This document shows positions 35,874 to 45,553 of a stretch of DNA of 63,386 bases, in pieces. A program made the translations under genes and the position numbers. The stretch is from CANDYO01 sp049653745 (lineage in GTDB: Bacteria; Pseudomonadota; Alphaproteobacteria; Rickettsiales; CANDYO01): contig JBASGW010000006.1 of the NCBI GenBank assembly GCA_049653745.1, positions 1-63,386 on the forward strand, in the 5' to 3' direction. The notes under the pieces were generated by a model. That model was not told the DNA's origin. It worked only from the letters and a program-made list of their open reading frames with translations, and searched no databases. Position 1 is the stretch's first letter. Each line of letters begins with the position of its first letter.

Positions 35874-37820
35874 ATGTCAATACAAAACATCAACTTAGGA
35901 TCCTTAGATAGCAGCGCTGATATAACTTTTTTAGGGGAGCAAGACACAACTTCTGGTGAAAGTGTTAGCGGAATAGGTGATATCAATAAAGATGGATATG
36001 ATGATATTTTGATTGGTGCGCCAAGATGTAATTCTGGAACTACTTACACCACTTGCGTAACATCTTCAGATTTTGGTGGCATTAGCTATGTGATTTTTGG
36101 CAATAAAACTCAATATTTAACTAATATCAATTTGGCATCATTAGAACCATGGCAAGGATTTTCTATCTTTGGTAACGGAACATCGGCTAGCGGATATTCT
36201 GTTGGATGGACTGGAGATGTTAATCAAGATGGATTTGCTGATTTTATCATTGGTGCTCCCGGTGAAAATTCATTAGCTGGCGCTAGCTACGTTATTTTTG
36301 GCAATACAACATCTTCTTTTTCATCAAATATATATTTATCAAATCTAAAACAAACTCAAGGTTTTTCTATATATGGAGCAAATATTGGTGATTATAGTGG
36401 ATATTCTGTTAGAGGAGCAGGCGATGTAAACAATGATGGATTTGCTGATGTTGTAATAGGTGCAATAAATGCAAATTCTAAAGCCGGAATCACCTATATA
36501 ATATTCGGCAATAGAACTGAATATCTTAATAATATTTATTTAAATAACTTATCTATCTTTCAAGGAATATCAATTTATGGCGCAAATAAGGGCGATCAAA
36601 GTGGCTGGTCTGCTGGTAGTGCTGGCGATTTTAATCAAGATGGCATTTCTGACATTATTATAGGAGCACCATCTGCATTAGATCATACAGGAAACAGCTA
36701 TGTTATTTTCGGTAATAAAACTCTTACAGATATATACTTAACCAATATAACAAATTTTGGTTTTACTATTACAGGAGCTAATGCAAATGATTATAGCGGA
36801 TTATCAGTTAGTACTGCTGAAGACTTTAATAATGATGGCATTGCTGATGTAATAATTGGCGCTCCTGCAACTGATTTAGATTCTGGATCTAGCTATATTG
36901 TTTTTGGGAATAAACACCCAGGAGATTTAAACTTAGCTGAAAATGCAAATGGTAGGTGGATCACTATTACCAGTTCATCCGCTGTTGATTATGCCGGAAC
37001 TGAGGTGAACTTTGCAGGAGATATAAACAAAGATGGAATATCCGATGTTGTTATAGGCGCTCCAGGAGCTGGAGACGGAGGAACTTGCTATGTAGTGTTT
37101 GGCAGCAATAATCCGAGTGACTTGAGTCTTGCCACCTTAAATAGTGATGTAGTATATAACTCTCCTGGATTTTTCATTGCTGGTGCAAACTATGGTGATA
37201 AATTAGGTTTTTCAGTGAGTGGAGCTGGCGATTTTAATGGTGATAGCTTTGATGATGTTGCCCTTGGTGCACTAGGAGTTGGATATTATGACAATGGGGC
37301 TAGCTATGTAATATATGGAAGTAATATGCCAGAAAAGCCTTCTCATAATTGGTGGACAGAAACTCCAGGGGGAATAGCAGCAACTACCGTACTGTCAATA
37401 TACGGTGGAGCATTAATTTTTGGTAACATATATAAATATAGTTACGATTATGATAACATGCCCTCATTTGCAGATAATAAATTGCTCTGTGTTTTTAATT
37501 TTTTTGCGATTAATCCGATTTCATGGCTTTTTTGTGATTTTTTAGCTGGAGGAATACAGAGAGGTGTAAATTTAGCTTCTGGACTGGCTCATTTAGGTGA
37601 AAGGGTTAATTTTATTAGAGATTTACAAAATCAATTAGGAGGACGCGTAAATCACTTAGGTGAGGATGTAGGGTTTCTAGAACAATTTCGAGAAAAAGCA
37701 GATAATCTTCTAACAGAGCATAATCAAAAACTTATTGCTCAGGGAAAAGGTATTGTCCACCACACCTCTAACATTGATCATATATTTGAAATATTAGGTA
37801 AAGTTGACACCGTAGATTGA
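35874..37820 (+). CDS. FG-GAP (integrin-alpha-like) protein with C-terminal membrane segment, 648 aa
   Basis: Seven FG-GAP units (G-D-I-N-K-D-G-Y-D-D, G-D-V-N-Q-D-G-F, and so on) occupy residues ~1-485, enough for one propeller. No PT spacer follows. A membrane segment near 500-520 is followed by Y-K-Y-S-Y-D-Y-D-N-M-P-S-F, like the Y-x-Y...N-x-W-P-F of the minus-strand relatives, and a ~130-residue helical tail. No signal peptide. GGAGG lies 5 bases before the ATG. It is the only plus-strand FG-GAP gene here and sits directly behind a LuxR gene. Sequence similarity to the array is in domain type; its blades are less uniform, suggesting an older split. Confidence 0.83.
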   Translation: MSIQNINLGSLDSSADITFLGEQDTTSGESVSGIGDINKDGYDDILIGAPRCNSGTTYTTCVTSSDFGGISYVIFGNKTQYLTNINLASLEPWQGFSIFGNGTSASGYSVGWTGDVNQDGFADFIIGAPGENSLAGASYVIFGNTTSSFSSNIYLSNLKQTQGFSIYGANIGDYSGYSVRGAGDVNNDGFADVVIGAINANSKAGITYIIFGNRTEYLNNIYLNNLSIFQGISIYGANKGDQSGWSAGSAGDFNQDGISDIIIGAPSALDHTGNSYVIFGNKTLTDIYLTNITNFGFTITGANANDYSGLSVSTAEDFNNDGIADVIIGAPATDLDSGSSYIVFGNKHPGDLNLAENANGRWITITSSSAVDYAGTEVNFAGDINKDGISDVVIGAPGAGDGGTCYVVFGSNNPSDLSLATLNSDVVYNSPGFFIAGANYGDKLGFSVSGAGDFNGDSFDDVALGALGVGYYDNGASYVIYGSNMPEKPSHNWWTETPGGIAATTVLSIYGGALIFGNIYKYSYDYDNMPSFADNKLLCVFNFFAINPISWLFCDFLAGGIQRGVNLASGLAHLGERVNFIRDLQNQLGGRVNHLGEDVGFLEQFREKADNLLTEHNQKLIAQGKGIVHHTSNIDHIFEILGKVDTVD

Positions 37821-37938
37821 TAGCAAATTCATTAGCTTGAAAACTATAAATGATATTTTGAAGTTAAAGAAAGATTAATAAAAACTCTAGAGGGTGCATT
37901 CTAATTCAAGATTTTATATAAATATTTGAGTGCTTTGC

Positions 37939-40290
37939 ATGAAAGAAAAAATGAAAACAAGTAATGATAATATTAAAGATTTAATACAGCTTGGTGAACT
38001 TCGAGATGTTGAAAGGCTTATTGATGAGAGACCAGAGTTATTGAATTCAGAATATAACTTAGATGATCAGTATAGTAGCCAACCGTATCTTGGAAAAGGC
38101 TCTAATAAATATACTCCTCTTTTGCATGCTGCTTTATTAGGTAAAGCTGATATCGTAGCTTTCTTTTTAAGTAAGCAAACCGATTATAGTAAAACAGTAT
38201 ACATTGGTGCAGATAAATGCAGTGTCTTAGATATATCAATTAAAGAAAAACACTGGAGCTTATCAGAGTTACTAATACGACAAGGAATAATTGAGCGTTA
38301 TGTTTATAAGATTGATGTCATTGCATCAAATAATAGAGAAGTTGCGCAGTTATTATTTACAGAACTTGCAATTTCAAGAGCTTCAATGCTAACTCCCGAT
38401 GGTATTCCGAATAGATTAATTGACGTTTTAAATCAAGGATTAAATATCAACTTAAGTTTTAATGAAATATCTACTAGATCTGGAGATACAATTTTAACTT
38501 ATGCAGCCAGAAATAATCTTCGAGGAAGTGTTGAACAACTTATTACAAGATTTAGAAATCATGTTGACATTCAAAAATTAGTTAATGGAGAAAAAGCATG
38601 GAAAATTGCGAAAGAAGCAGGACATTTTTCAATCGTTAAAATCTTGTTTTTTTCTGAGGATAATGAACTGTTTTTAAAACAAAATTTGTATAATTCAGCT
38701 TATTTACGAGAACTTCAAGAGTTTTTAAAATATATATCTGTAGAAGCAAAAGATAATGATTCCATTAATCAGTTCTGGGAATTAATAATCACCTCTTTCT
38801 CAGAAGATTCAGTTATAGAAGTTGGTAATAGAAAATTATTATTATTTATGCAGCTTGTTTCTAATGCTCTTAACGAAAGGCAATCTTTAGAAGAACTTCA
38901 AACAATAGAATGTATAAGACCAATGCTGGGTTTAACAGAAAAATTTCTTGTATTTCATGGCATTGCTGGAAGAAATAAATCTGCCATTGAACAAGGAGTT
39001 GAATTTTTAAATCATCAACCTTGGTCAGATATTTTAATTGCACAAGCTAAAACATATTTAAGTTCACCTAATCATCAAGCTCTTGCTCAAATGGTGATAT
39101 GTCATAACCTGATAATTAAAATTAGTGAACAGCATATTTTAATCAATAAACAGCCAGTTGAGATCCCAGGTAGTGACTTAGAATCGAAACTAAGCTTTGT
39201 AGATAAGCTAATGAGAGAAATTTCGATACAATATATAACGCAAGGAAAATTCCCAACAGCTTTTGAACATTATACAATTCTTAGCAATATTGCTAAATGG
39301 CAATTAGAAATTATAAGAATAGATGAAGAACGTAATCCTAACTCTAGCAAATATTTTTTAGTTTTAAAAAAAGAAAATATTTTCCGGATTGGAGAAACTA
39401 GAATCTATAAAATTGCTCCTAATTTAGAAACAACAACTAGTGAGTTCACTTTCCCAAAAGATACGAATCCAATTAATAACCATTTCAGAAAAGTTTTAGA
39501 AATTACAATCGAACAACAAGAATTTTTACTAATTGCACTATGTAATCATCAAACTTTAAATTTAGAGACAATTGCTGAAATATTAATAATTTCTGTGGAT
39601 AATGCATTAGTCGTAGGTCTTAATTTAAGAGAATGGCATCAATCTGAATTCATTAGATATCATGAACTAATGAGAAGAGATGAAACTCCTGAAGAAAAAA
39701 GATTTTTAGAAGAATTTGTTCTAAGTAAACAACAAGAACAAGCTATTCAAATTAACGGGTTTAAAATTTCTCTACAAACAATAGCAGTAGAACAATCTAT
39801 ATTATTTGATTTAACTTCTGCTCTGCAAACAGAACTTAGTGAAACAGCAAGCGGTTTAAGCTATAGGGTAACTGATTTAGAAAGATCTCAAAGTAGTTAC
39901 AAAGCCGAGCTAGAACAATCTTTAAAGCAATACTGTAAAAAACTTATAGAAGGTCTTAAGAAATTTCCACAACAAAATGCTGCAATTTGGGATGCCATTA
40001 GAAATCTTGAAGGTTCACAGCAAAAATTACTAGAAAAATTTGCTAAATTACAACCCTTGATTGTTTTTTTAGCAAAAAAAGCCGTTTCTTTGGAAGAAAT
40101 TATCGCAAATCATGAATTTTCTGAGCAACAAAAACGTGAACTTGAAACTTTATTCAATGGGAGAGATGGGCAATATAACAAAGAGTTTTATCATTATTTT
40201 GTGCAATCTATAAATGCTGTATATCTTGCTTCTTCTGTGATAAGTACAGGTATCGTACAAAATGTTAAATCAGGTATTATGCTACTCTAA
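37939..40290 (+). CDS. Large ankyrin protein, N-terminal part (frameshifted)
   Basis: Ankyrin-type repeats near residues 45-220 (T-P-L-L-H-A-A-L-L-G-K-A, T-I-L-T-Y-A-A-R-N-N) precede a long helical region without known domain. The frame ends G-I-M-L-L-stop at 40290. One base away, the other frame reads A-T-L-S-S-I-I-Q-A-I-A-P and runs without break into the 40353 frame, so one lost base near 40283 has split a ~1530-residue gene. ATG at 37939 is chosen over the GTG at 37930; neither has a strong ribosome-binding site. It is likely an intracellular effector-type protein. Confidence 0.7.
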   Translation: MKEKMKTSNDNIKDLIQLGELRDVERLIDERPELLNSEYNLDDQYSSQPYLGKGSNKYTPLLHAALLGKADIVAFFLSKQTDYSKTVYIGADKCSVLDISIKEKHWSLSELLIRQGIIERYVYKIDVIASNNREVAQLLFTELAISRASMLTPDGIPNRLIDVLNQGLNINLSFNEISTRSGDTILTYAARNNLRGSVEQLITRFRNHVDIQKLVNGEKAWKIAKEAGHFSIVKILFFSEDNELFLKQNLYNSAYLRELQEFLKYISVEAKDNDSINQFWELIITSFSEDSVIEVGNRKLLLFMQLVSNALNERQSLEELQTIECIRPMLGLTEKFLVFHGIAGRNKSAIEQGVEFLNHQPWSDILIAQAKTYLSSPNHQALAQMVICHNLIIKISEQHILINKQPVEIPGSDLESKLSFVDKLMREISIQYITQGKFPTAFEHYTILSNIAKWQLEIIRIDEERNPNSSKYFLVLKKENIFRIGETRIYKIAPNLETTTSEFTFPKDTNPINNHFRKVLEITIEQQEFLLIALCNHQTLNLETIAEILIISVDNALVVGLNLREWHQSEFIRYHELMRRDETPEEKRFLEEFVLSKQQEQAIQINGFKISLQTIAVEQSILFDLTSALQTELSETASGLSYRVTDLERSQSSYKAELEQSLKQYCKKLIEGLKKFPQQNAAIWDAIRNLEGSQQKLLEKFAKLQPLIVFLAKKAVSLEEIIANHEFSEQQKRELETLFNGRDGQYNKEFYHYFVQSINAVYLASSVISTGIVQNVKSGIMLL

Positions 40291-40352
40291 GCAGTATAAT
40301 TCAAGCCATTGCACCTCACATACCATTTGCTGGCATTGCAGTTCAAATTTGT

Positions 40353-42536
40353 GTGGCTGTTTTAGCAAAACTAAATAGCAATCAACAAAAAAAAGCTTTA
40401 GAAAACTTTTTTAATATTGTCACTAGCCCGAATGACATAGATGAAATAGCAAGATATGTAGCTCAAAGTTTGCTGAAAGCGCAGTTGGATAATGAAAAAT
40501 TACATGAACCACAATCTCTGCTAACAAAATTGTTAAATGTTATTAAACTTATTGTAGATAACATAAGTGATTTAGAGCAAATTTTTAAAAATGCTAATAA
40601 AGGTGATTACCTAGATACGGCTGGTCTAGCTGTCAGCACAGCTGTTTCTGCTGACATGATTTCCTTAGAATCTAATCAACAAAGTAATAAAGGAAAAAAA
40701 CATTCTGAAGTTATTGCAACTTTGCTTATCTCCAAAATATATAATGGTGAAGTACAAGATTTGGTTTTAACTTTTAATAATCATCACAAAGCAGAATATA
40801 TGCTTGGCCTAATACTTACAGAATTTGAACAAATAAGCGAAACCGCCACTGTAAGAGCTACTGAAATAACAATGACTGTTATAGATATTGGAAGAACATT
40901 ACTTCCAGAAGAAGAATTATCTAAAAAAACATCAGAAACAAAAGAATTTAATGAAGCGAAGTTAAAAGAAAGTTTAATAAAAATTCTTTCATCCAATGCT
41001 TATCGTAGTTTAATTGATAAACCTTTAGATGACAGTCAACTGTCTCAACTAATATCAAATTTAGCTTTTGAATTTTATGGCGATCATGTTCAAGTCCAAG
41101 ATTTAAGTTTTTCACAAAGAATTAGAGAAGTTTTGTCTAGGTTTTCAATTATAGAAGAATCATATAGTAGTTTAGGTAGAGCTATTATTAATATTCAACA
41201 GCATGCACCTTTATTTCAAAGAGAAGCTGTTGAATTACTTTCTCATGATGGGTGTACAACTATCAGTACTAGTAGTTCATTGACTTCACCTATTCCTTCG
41301 ACAACATCTTCTTCTCAAAAGTTAACATTAAAAGAATTTACATTAAAATTGGCTAGTGAAGTTATAAAAGAAGCAAAACAAAAGCTGAAAACAAGTGAAA
41401 GTGATGATATTAACTTAGAACATCAATTTATAAAATATTTAAGTGGCCGATTACAAAGTGGAGTTTTTAGAGAATTGTCAAAAAAAGCTAGTATTTCTAG
41501 CACTTTAGAAAACGATTTAGTAGAAAAAATTGTTGTTTTATTCACCAGCAAAGAAAATAACAAAATGATTAAACTAGGCCAAAAATTTTGTATATTAAAA
41601 GATGAGAAAACGGAATGGAGTGATTTTCTAGATCCAGGACTGCAATATGCAAAAAATTATATTATAGAGCAAAGCCAGGAAGGTTCTTACTACGATGAAG
41701 ATGATGACCCAATTTTAATTTATTATGTAAATCAAGTTACTTACAACATAGTGATATTTAATCATAAAAATATCGTAGAAATATTAAAAGTAATCCAACA
41801 AAAATCTTCTATAATTGGCAAAGAATTAATTAATTTACCAGAGAAAAAAGCTTATAGCCTCTTATCTGTTGAGCTGGCAGAAGAAGTTGTTGATCGGATT
41901 ATGCAGCAAAACTTTTTCTTATGTCATGAAAGAGGGAAAGAATTTATTCAGTATGTAGCAGATAATTATGATCAGGAAACCTTAGAGAAAATACTTACTC
42001 TTGGTAGAGACTTTGATATTGCCCAGCAAATTATTGATGAAGCAGAACCTCAAGGTATAGATAAAGTTGTACATACTCTATTAGGCAAAGAAGTTTTAGA
42101 AGTTGGCTATATATATAATCTAGAAAATATAATTAGCACAGATGAGTTTAATCAATTGCAACTTGTTCCTAATGGAATATTGAATTCATGGTCAAATAAA
42201 CCTTATCTAAAGATTATAGAGTATATTGATAATTTAGCTAAAAATCTTGATAACATGCTTAATGTTGGTAAATCTGGCGATCAGGTAGCTATCATTATTA
42301 CGTTACTGGAAGAATGGCTAAATTTTGCAGCTAGTGGCCAAAGATTAGCTAGTATTCCATATTTTTATCATGGAGATGATGATGAAGATTATCCATACGC
42401 CGGTGAAAGTGGAAGCAGTGGTGAAAAAAATCACAATAATTATGCTGAAAGTTTTGCTTCATATCAAGAATTCTCTGTTACCGCAATAATACCATTTTGT
42501 AATGAAACTTTCAATATCACAGATTATCTAATGTAA
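40353..42536 (+). CDS. Large ankyrin protein, C-terminal part (frameshifted)
   Basis: Continuation of the preceding frame; coding sequence is visible from 40285, before the first GTG. It is helical throughout, with a Ser/Thr/Pro-rich break near residue 310. The last ~100 residues match the end of the 626-residue protein at 3229-5109: a helical block with A-I-I-I-T-L-L-E-E-W-L, an acidic Gly/Ser linker and the tail I-I-P-F-x(5)-N-I-T-D. No signal peptide or catalytic motif is seen. Translation of this part alone would need a start with no clear ribosome-binding site. Confidence 0.7.
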   Translation: MAVLAKLNSNQQKKALENFFNIVTSPNDIDEIARYVAQSLLKAQLDNEKLHEPQSLLTKLLNVIKLIVDNISDLEQIFKNANKGDYLDTAGLAVSTAVSADMISLESNQQSNKGKKHSEVIATLLISKIYNGEVQDLVLTFNNHHKAEYMLGLILTEFEQISETATVRATEITMTVIDIGRTLLPEEELSKKTSETKEFNEAKLKESLIKILSSNAYRSLIDKPLDDSQLSQLISNLAFEFYGDHVQVQDLSFSQRIREVLSRFSIIEESYSSLGRAIINIQQHAPLFQREAVELLSHDGCTTISTSSSLTSPIPSTTSSSQKLTLKEFTLKLASEVIKEAKQKLKTSESDDINLEHQFIKYLSGRLQSGVFRELSKKASISSTLENDLVEKIVVLFTSKENNKMIKLGQKFCILKDEKTEWSDFLDPGLQYAKNYIIEQSQEGSYYDEDDDPILIYYVNQVTYNIVIFNHKNIVEILKVIQQKSSIIGKELINLPEKKAYSLLSVELAEEVVDRIMQQNFFLCHERGKEFIQYVADNYDQETLEKILTLGRDFDIAQQIIDEAEPQGIDKVVHTLLGKEVLEVGYIYNLENIISTDEFNQLQLVPNGILNSWSNKPYLKIIEYIDNLAKNLDNMLNVGKSGDQVAIIITLLEEWLNFAASGQRLASIPYFYHGDDDEDYPYAGESGSSGEKNHNNYAESFASYQEFSVTAIIPFCNETFNITDYLM

Positions 42537-42557
42537 TATTATAAGCTTTGTATGCAA

Positions 42558-42840
42558 TTATTTTGGGACTGTTTTGCCTATTGCAGCAAACATAGCATCT
42601 ACAGCTCTTGTTACAGACTCTCTAACTGAATCGATATTTAATCCGGCATATATAGCTGTAGCTTGCTGAGTTTTATGGCCAAGCGACTTTACCTATAATA
42701 TAGCTATAGCGCAAGCAGCCGCTTGCCAACTGCCTAGAGTGCGTCTTAAATCATGTATACGTAAGTCTTTGATTTCCGCTCTTTCTAATAAATTTCTCCA
42801 TGCTTTTTTGTTCCTAAATATGTCCACTTTTGCCCTACAC
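42558..42840 (-). pseudogene. Tyrosine recombinase C-terminal remnant
   Basis: The minus strand reads W-R-N-L-L-E-R-A-E-I-K-D-L-R-I-H-D-L-R-R-T-L-G-S-W-Q, a TAG at 42693-42695, then V-K-S-L-G-H-K-T-Q-Q-A-T-A-I-Y-A-G-L. These are the HxLR, LGH and catalytic Tyr boxes of a phage-type integrase, very like the one at 50.3-51.4 kb. The N-terminal two thirds are missing. It marks a former end or an earlier insertion inside the island. Confidence 0.85.
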
Positions 42841-42895
42841 CTAAATTATGGAGCTTAAATTATGTGGGGTAGTAAGATATCTCTATCTGTATTTT

Positions 42896-43222
42896 TCACT
42901 TATTTACTGTAATAAGAACTATTTGTAATAATTCATTATAATTTATATTTGCAACTGAGCGTAATGAATTTTCTGGAACATAAATTATATCTCCTGTTTT
43001 TATTAAATTTGATTCTCCTTTAATAATTACTCCTCCAGATCCTCCGGCAACAATAATAAGTTCTGCATTTTTAGTCTTTGTCGAGATCACTTCATTAGCT
43101 CTGATGACAAAAAATTCAATTTTGCATTCCCAATCTTTTTCTTTAACCATTAAGTGCACTAAAGAAGCAAGATCAAAATTCTCTGCAATTATAAAATTAT
43201 AATTATTTATATTCCTAGCCAT
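42896..43222 (-). CDS. Small cupin-like protein
   Basis: About 108 residues with a cupin-like strand pattern: A-E-L-I-I-V-A-G-G-S-G-G-V-I-I, then I-K-T-G-D-I-I-Y-V-P-E-N-S. The metal-binding His residues of typical cupins are not evident. It is the last gene of a five-gene minus-strand run. An ATG at 43258 overlaps the preceding stop, but the ATG at 43222 has AGGAAG at proper distance and is preferred. It may sense or bind the small molecule handled by the neighbouring hydroxylase and transporters; its role is inferred from context. Confidence 0.65.
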   Translation of the reverse strand: MARNINNYNFIIAENFDLASLVHLMVKEKDWECKIEFFVIRANEVISTKTKNAELIIVAGGSGGVIIKGESNLIKTGDIIYVPENSLRSVANINYNELLQIVLITVNK

Positions 43223-43247
43223 TTTTTGTCTTCCTATAAAAATATTT

Positions 43248-44525
43248 CTATCCCTCATTTGTTTTTGTAGAGGAGTAATATTTGGTGTAATTTAATTGTT
43301 TTTCAGAATTATCTATTACTAATGTTACACAGGCATCTCCAGTAACATTAATAACGGTTGTCATCATATCAAGAACGCAATCAAGACTTATTATTATGGC
43401 CACAGCTTCTGTAGGTAATCCAAGAGATTTAAATGTTATGCCCAAAAATAATAGTATTCCTCCTGGAATTCCTGCAGCACCAATTGATCCTAGGGTACAC
43501 ATAAAAACCAAAGTACAATAATCTTGAAACTCAAAATGTAGTCCTGTGGCTTGAGCAAAAAACATAGTGCATACAGCTAAATATATTGCACCTCCATCCA
43601 TATTTATTGAAGAACCAATAGGCAAAACAAAATTGATACTATTTTCGGAAACCCCAAGTTTTTCTCTTAACGTTCTCATTGTGGTACTCAAAGTAGCTTT
43701 GCTACTACTTGTTGAGAATGCAACAATTTGAGGTTCAAGCATTTTTTTATAAAATGGTATCGGATTGATTCTTGCAAAAACAATAATAAATATTCCAAAA
43801 ACAAGATATTGAATGAAGCAAGCTGTAAATAACGTAGATATCAATTGAACTAATGATAATAAAACACCAAATCCTTGAGTTCCTACAGTCCATGAAATAT
43901 AACCAAATACGCCAAAAGGAGCTATTAAAACAACTATTTCTATCATCTTTAGAAACACAAATGATATCTCTTTAATTATTACTGTTACTTTCTCAGTCTT
44001 CTCGCCTAAAAGATTTAAAATTGTGCCTATTAAGCAGGAAAATAAAACTATTTGTAAAATATTGCCCTCTGCAAAACTGTTGAAGATATTATTTGGAACA
44101 ATATTAATTAAAATATCACTTATTTTGGGCACTTCGCTTGAGGCTGATTCTACTCCAGACTTAAGGAAAGTAAATTTTTTACCTGAGCCTGGCGTTAGAA
44201 ATAAAGCAGTTATAATTCCAATTGAAACTGCAAATACAGAGCTTAAAAGAAAAGTTAGAACTGATTTTATAGCAATTTTTGAGACACTTTTTGATTCTCT
44301 CATATTGGTTATTGCAGTTACCACTGAAAAAAATATAAGGGGAACTATTACCATTTTGATCAAACTAATAAAAATAGTGCCAAGAAATTTAAAATTTGCA
44401 GCTTTTTCACCTAAAAAATAAGCTGCTCCTAACCCTGATACTAAACCTATAATAATCTGTTGCCATAAAGCTAATTTTATCCTTTTTTTACTTAAAAAAG
44501 GAACCTCTAAAGTAGATGTTTTCAT
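43248..44525 (-). CDS. Dicarboxylate/amino acid:cation symporter (DAACS family)
   Basis: 425 residues with about eight membrane spans and the DAACS signatures: the S-S-S-K-A-T-L-S-T-T serine-rich loop, N-M-D-G-G-A-I-Y in the substrate region, and G-A-A-G-I-P-G-G. Members such as GltP and DctA import glutamate, aspartate or C4-dicarboxylates with Na+ or H+ across the inner membrane. GGAGG lies 8 bases before the ATG. It lies 23 bases downstream of the 2-oxoglutarate-dependent hydroxylase, so it may supply that enzyme's substrate or cosubstrate precursor. Confidence 0.9.
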   Translation of the reverse strand: MKTSTLEVPFLSKKRIKLALWQQIIIGLVSGLGAAYFLGEKAANFKFLGTIFISLIKMVIVPLIFFSVVTAITNMRESKSVSKIAIKSVLTFLLSSVFAVSIGIITALFLTPGSGKKFTFLKSGVESASSEVPKISDILINIVPNNIFNSFAEGNILQIVLFSCLIGTILNLLGEKTEKVTVIIKEISFVFLKMIEIVVLIAPFGVFGYISWTVGTQGFGVLLSLVQLISTLFTACFIQYLVFGIFIIVFARINPIPFYKKMLEPQIVAFSTSSSKATLSTTMRTLREKLGVSENSINFVLPIGSSINMDGGAIYLAVCTMFFAQATGLHFEFQDYCTLVFMCTLGSIGAAGIPGGILLFLGITFKSLGLPTEAVAIIISLDCVLDMMTTVINVTGDACVTLVIDNSEKQLNYTKYYSSTKTNEG

Positions 44526-44548
44526 AATTTATACCTCCAAATATTTCC

Positions 44549-45553
44549 TTAAATTTTCTTTAAATAAACCACTTGTAACCATCTTCTTTCTTCTGTGGAT
44601 GTGCTTACTTCAAAAGCATCTCTTTTATGTAGTACTCTCTTATTGTTTAAAATCATTGCTTCTCCAGGTCTTAAGCTAACAGCATAACTTGGAACTTTTT
44701 CCTTTATATATTGCTGTAGAGACATATATAAATTTTCTCCGAAAGAATTTATTGGAAAGCATCTATTGATATCAGAATTATAATACATGTCGTAATTACC
44801 TTTCTTATCCACGGATAGAATTGGTCTAATAAAATTTATCTCCTTTTCATATGTAGGGCCTGTTCTCATAATAAAAGAAGTTCTTAGCAGCTCTTTAAGC
44901 ATCAATCTAGGTATTATATTAACAATATCTTGCACTAACATAACGCTGGTAAACGCATTTTTATCGCCTCTTAAAGTAGATAAGATAAAATAATCAGCTG
45001 GAGAAGCTTCATGTACATTTTCGGTATGCCAATTGAAAGTAACTGATGTACTAGCACCAGATAGCTCGAACTCTTTACCCTTAATAGGAACGATGTTTTG
45101 AATAACACTATTACCTTTTTCATCCATGTTAACATAAGGAGAAATTCCAAGAGCTGTGGTTAATGTAAGCAAAACCTTTTCTGTTATTTTTTCTTTGTTT
45201 ATACAATAACCATCATCTAAAGGAGTACTAATCAAATTACAATCGATTGGAAGATTTTGGATAAAGATAATAGGTACCTTATTTTTTTGAGATGATAACG
45301 AAGAAAAAAACTTTTTATGCAAATTATTTTTTTCTAAAATAGCCTTAATATTGTCAAATTCCTTATAAGGATCTAATTTGATTTCATTAATATTTCTATA
45401 AAGCTCTTCTTTTAAACTATCTTCTAGAATTATTCTGTGAACTATTGGTGAATTTTGTTGCTCAAGGCAATTTCTTAAGTCTATTTTTAAACTCTTCTTT
45501 TCTCCAAGCGCTTTATAATATTGTTCTTTTATTTCAATATAATTTTTTTTCAT
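44549..45553 (-). CDS. Fe(II)/2-oxoglutarate-dependent amino-acid hydroxylase (clavaminate synthase/AsnO-like)
   Basis: 334 residues. The metal site is visible: W-H-T-E with His176 and Glu178 (the HxE form of the facial triad), the distal His309 in R-V-L-H-K-R, and R-R-W-L-Q near 322, whose Arg binds 2-oxoglutarate. HxE rather than HxD is characteristic of the clavaminate-synthase group, which includes free amino-acid hydroxylases such as AsnO and VioC. AAGGAT lies 9 bases before the ATG. It is flanked by two transporters, a LuxR regulator and a cupin. The substrate is probably an amino acid or a conjugate of one. Confidence 0.8.
   Translation of the reverse strand: MKKNYIEIKEQYYKALGEKKSLKIDLRNCLEQQNSPIVHRIILEDSLKEELYRNINEIKLDPYKEFDNIKAILEKNNLHKKFFSSLSSQKNKVPIIFIQNLPIDCNLISTPLDDGYCINKEKITEKVLLTLTTALGISPYVNMDEKGNSVIQNIVPIKGKEFELSGASTSVTFNWHTENVHEASPADYFILSTLRGDKNAFTSVMLVQDIVNIIPRLMLKELLRTSFIMRTGPTYEKEINFIRPILSVDKKGNYDMYYNSDINRCFPINSFGENLYMSLQQYIKEKVPSYAVSLRPGEAMILNNKRVLHKRDAFEVSTSTEERRWLQVVYLKKI

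Noticed and set aside
35874..37820. Eukaryotic integrin gene acquired whole
   Set aside because: Only the FG-GAP propeller is shared; calf/thigh domains and the integrin cytoplasmic motif are absent, and FG-GAP units are widespread in bacteria.
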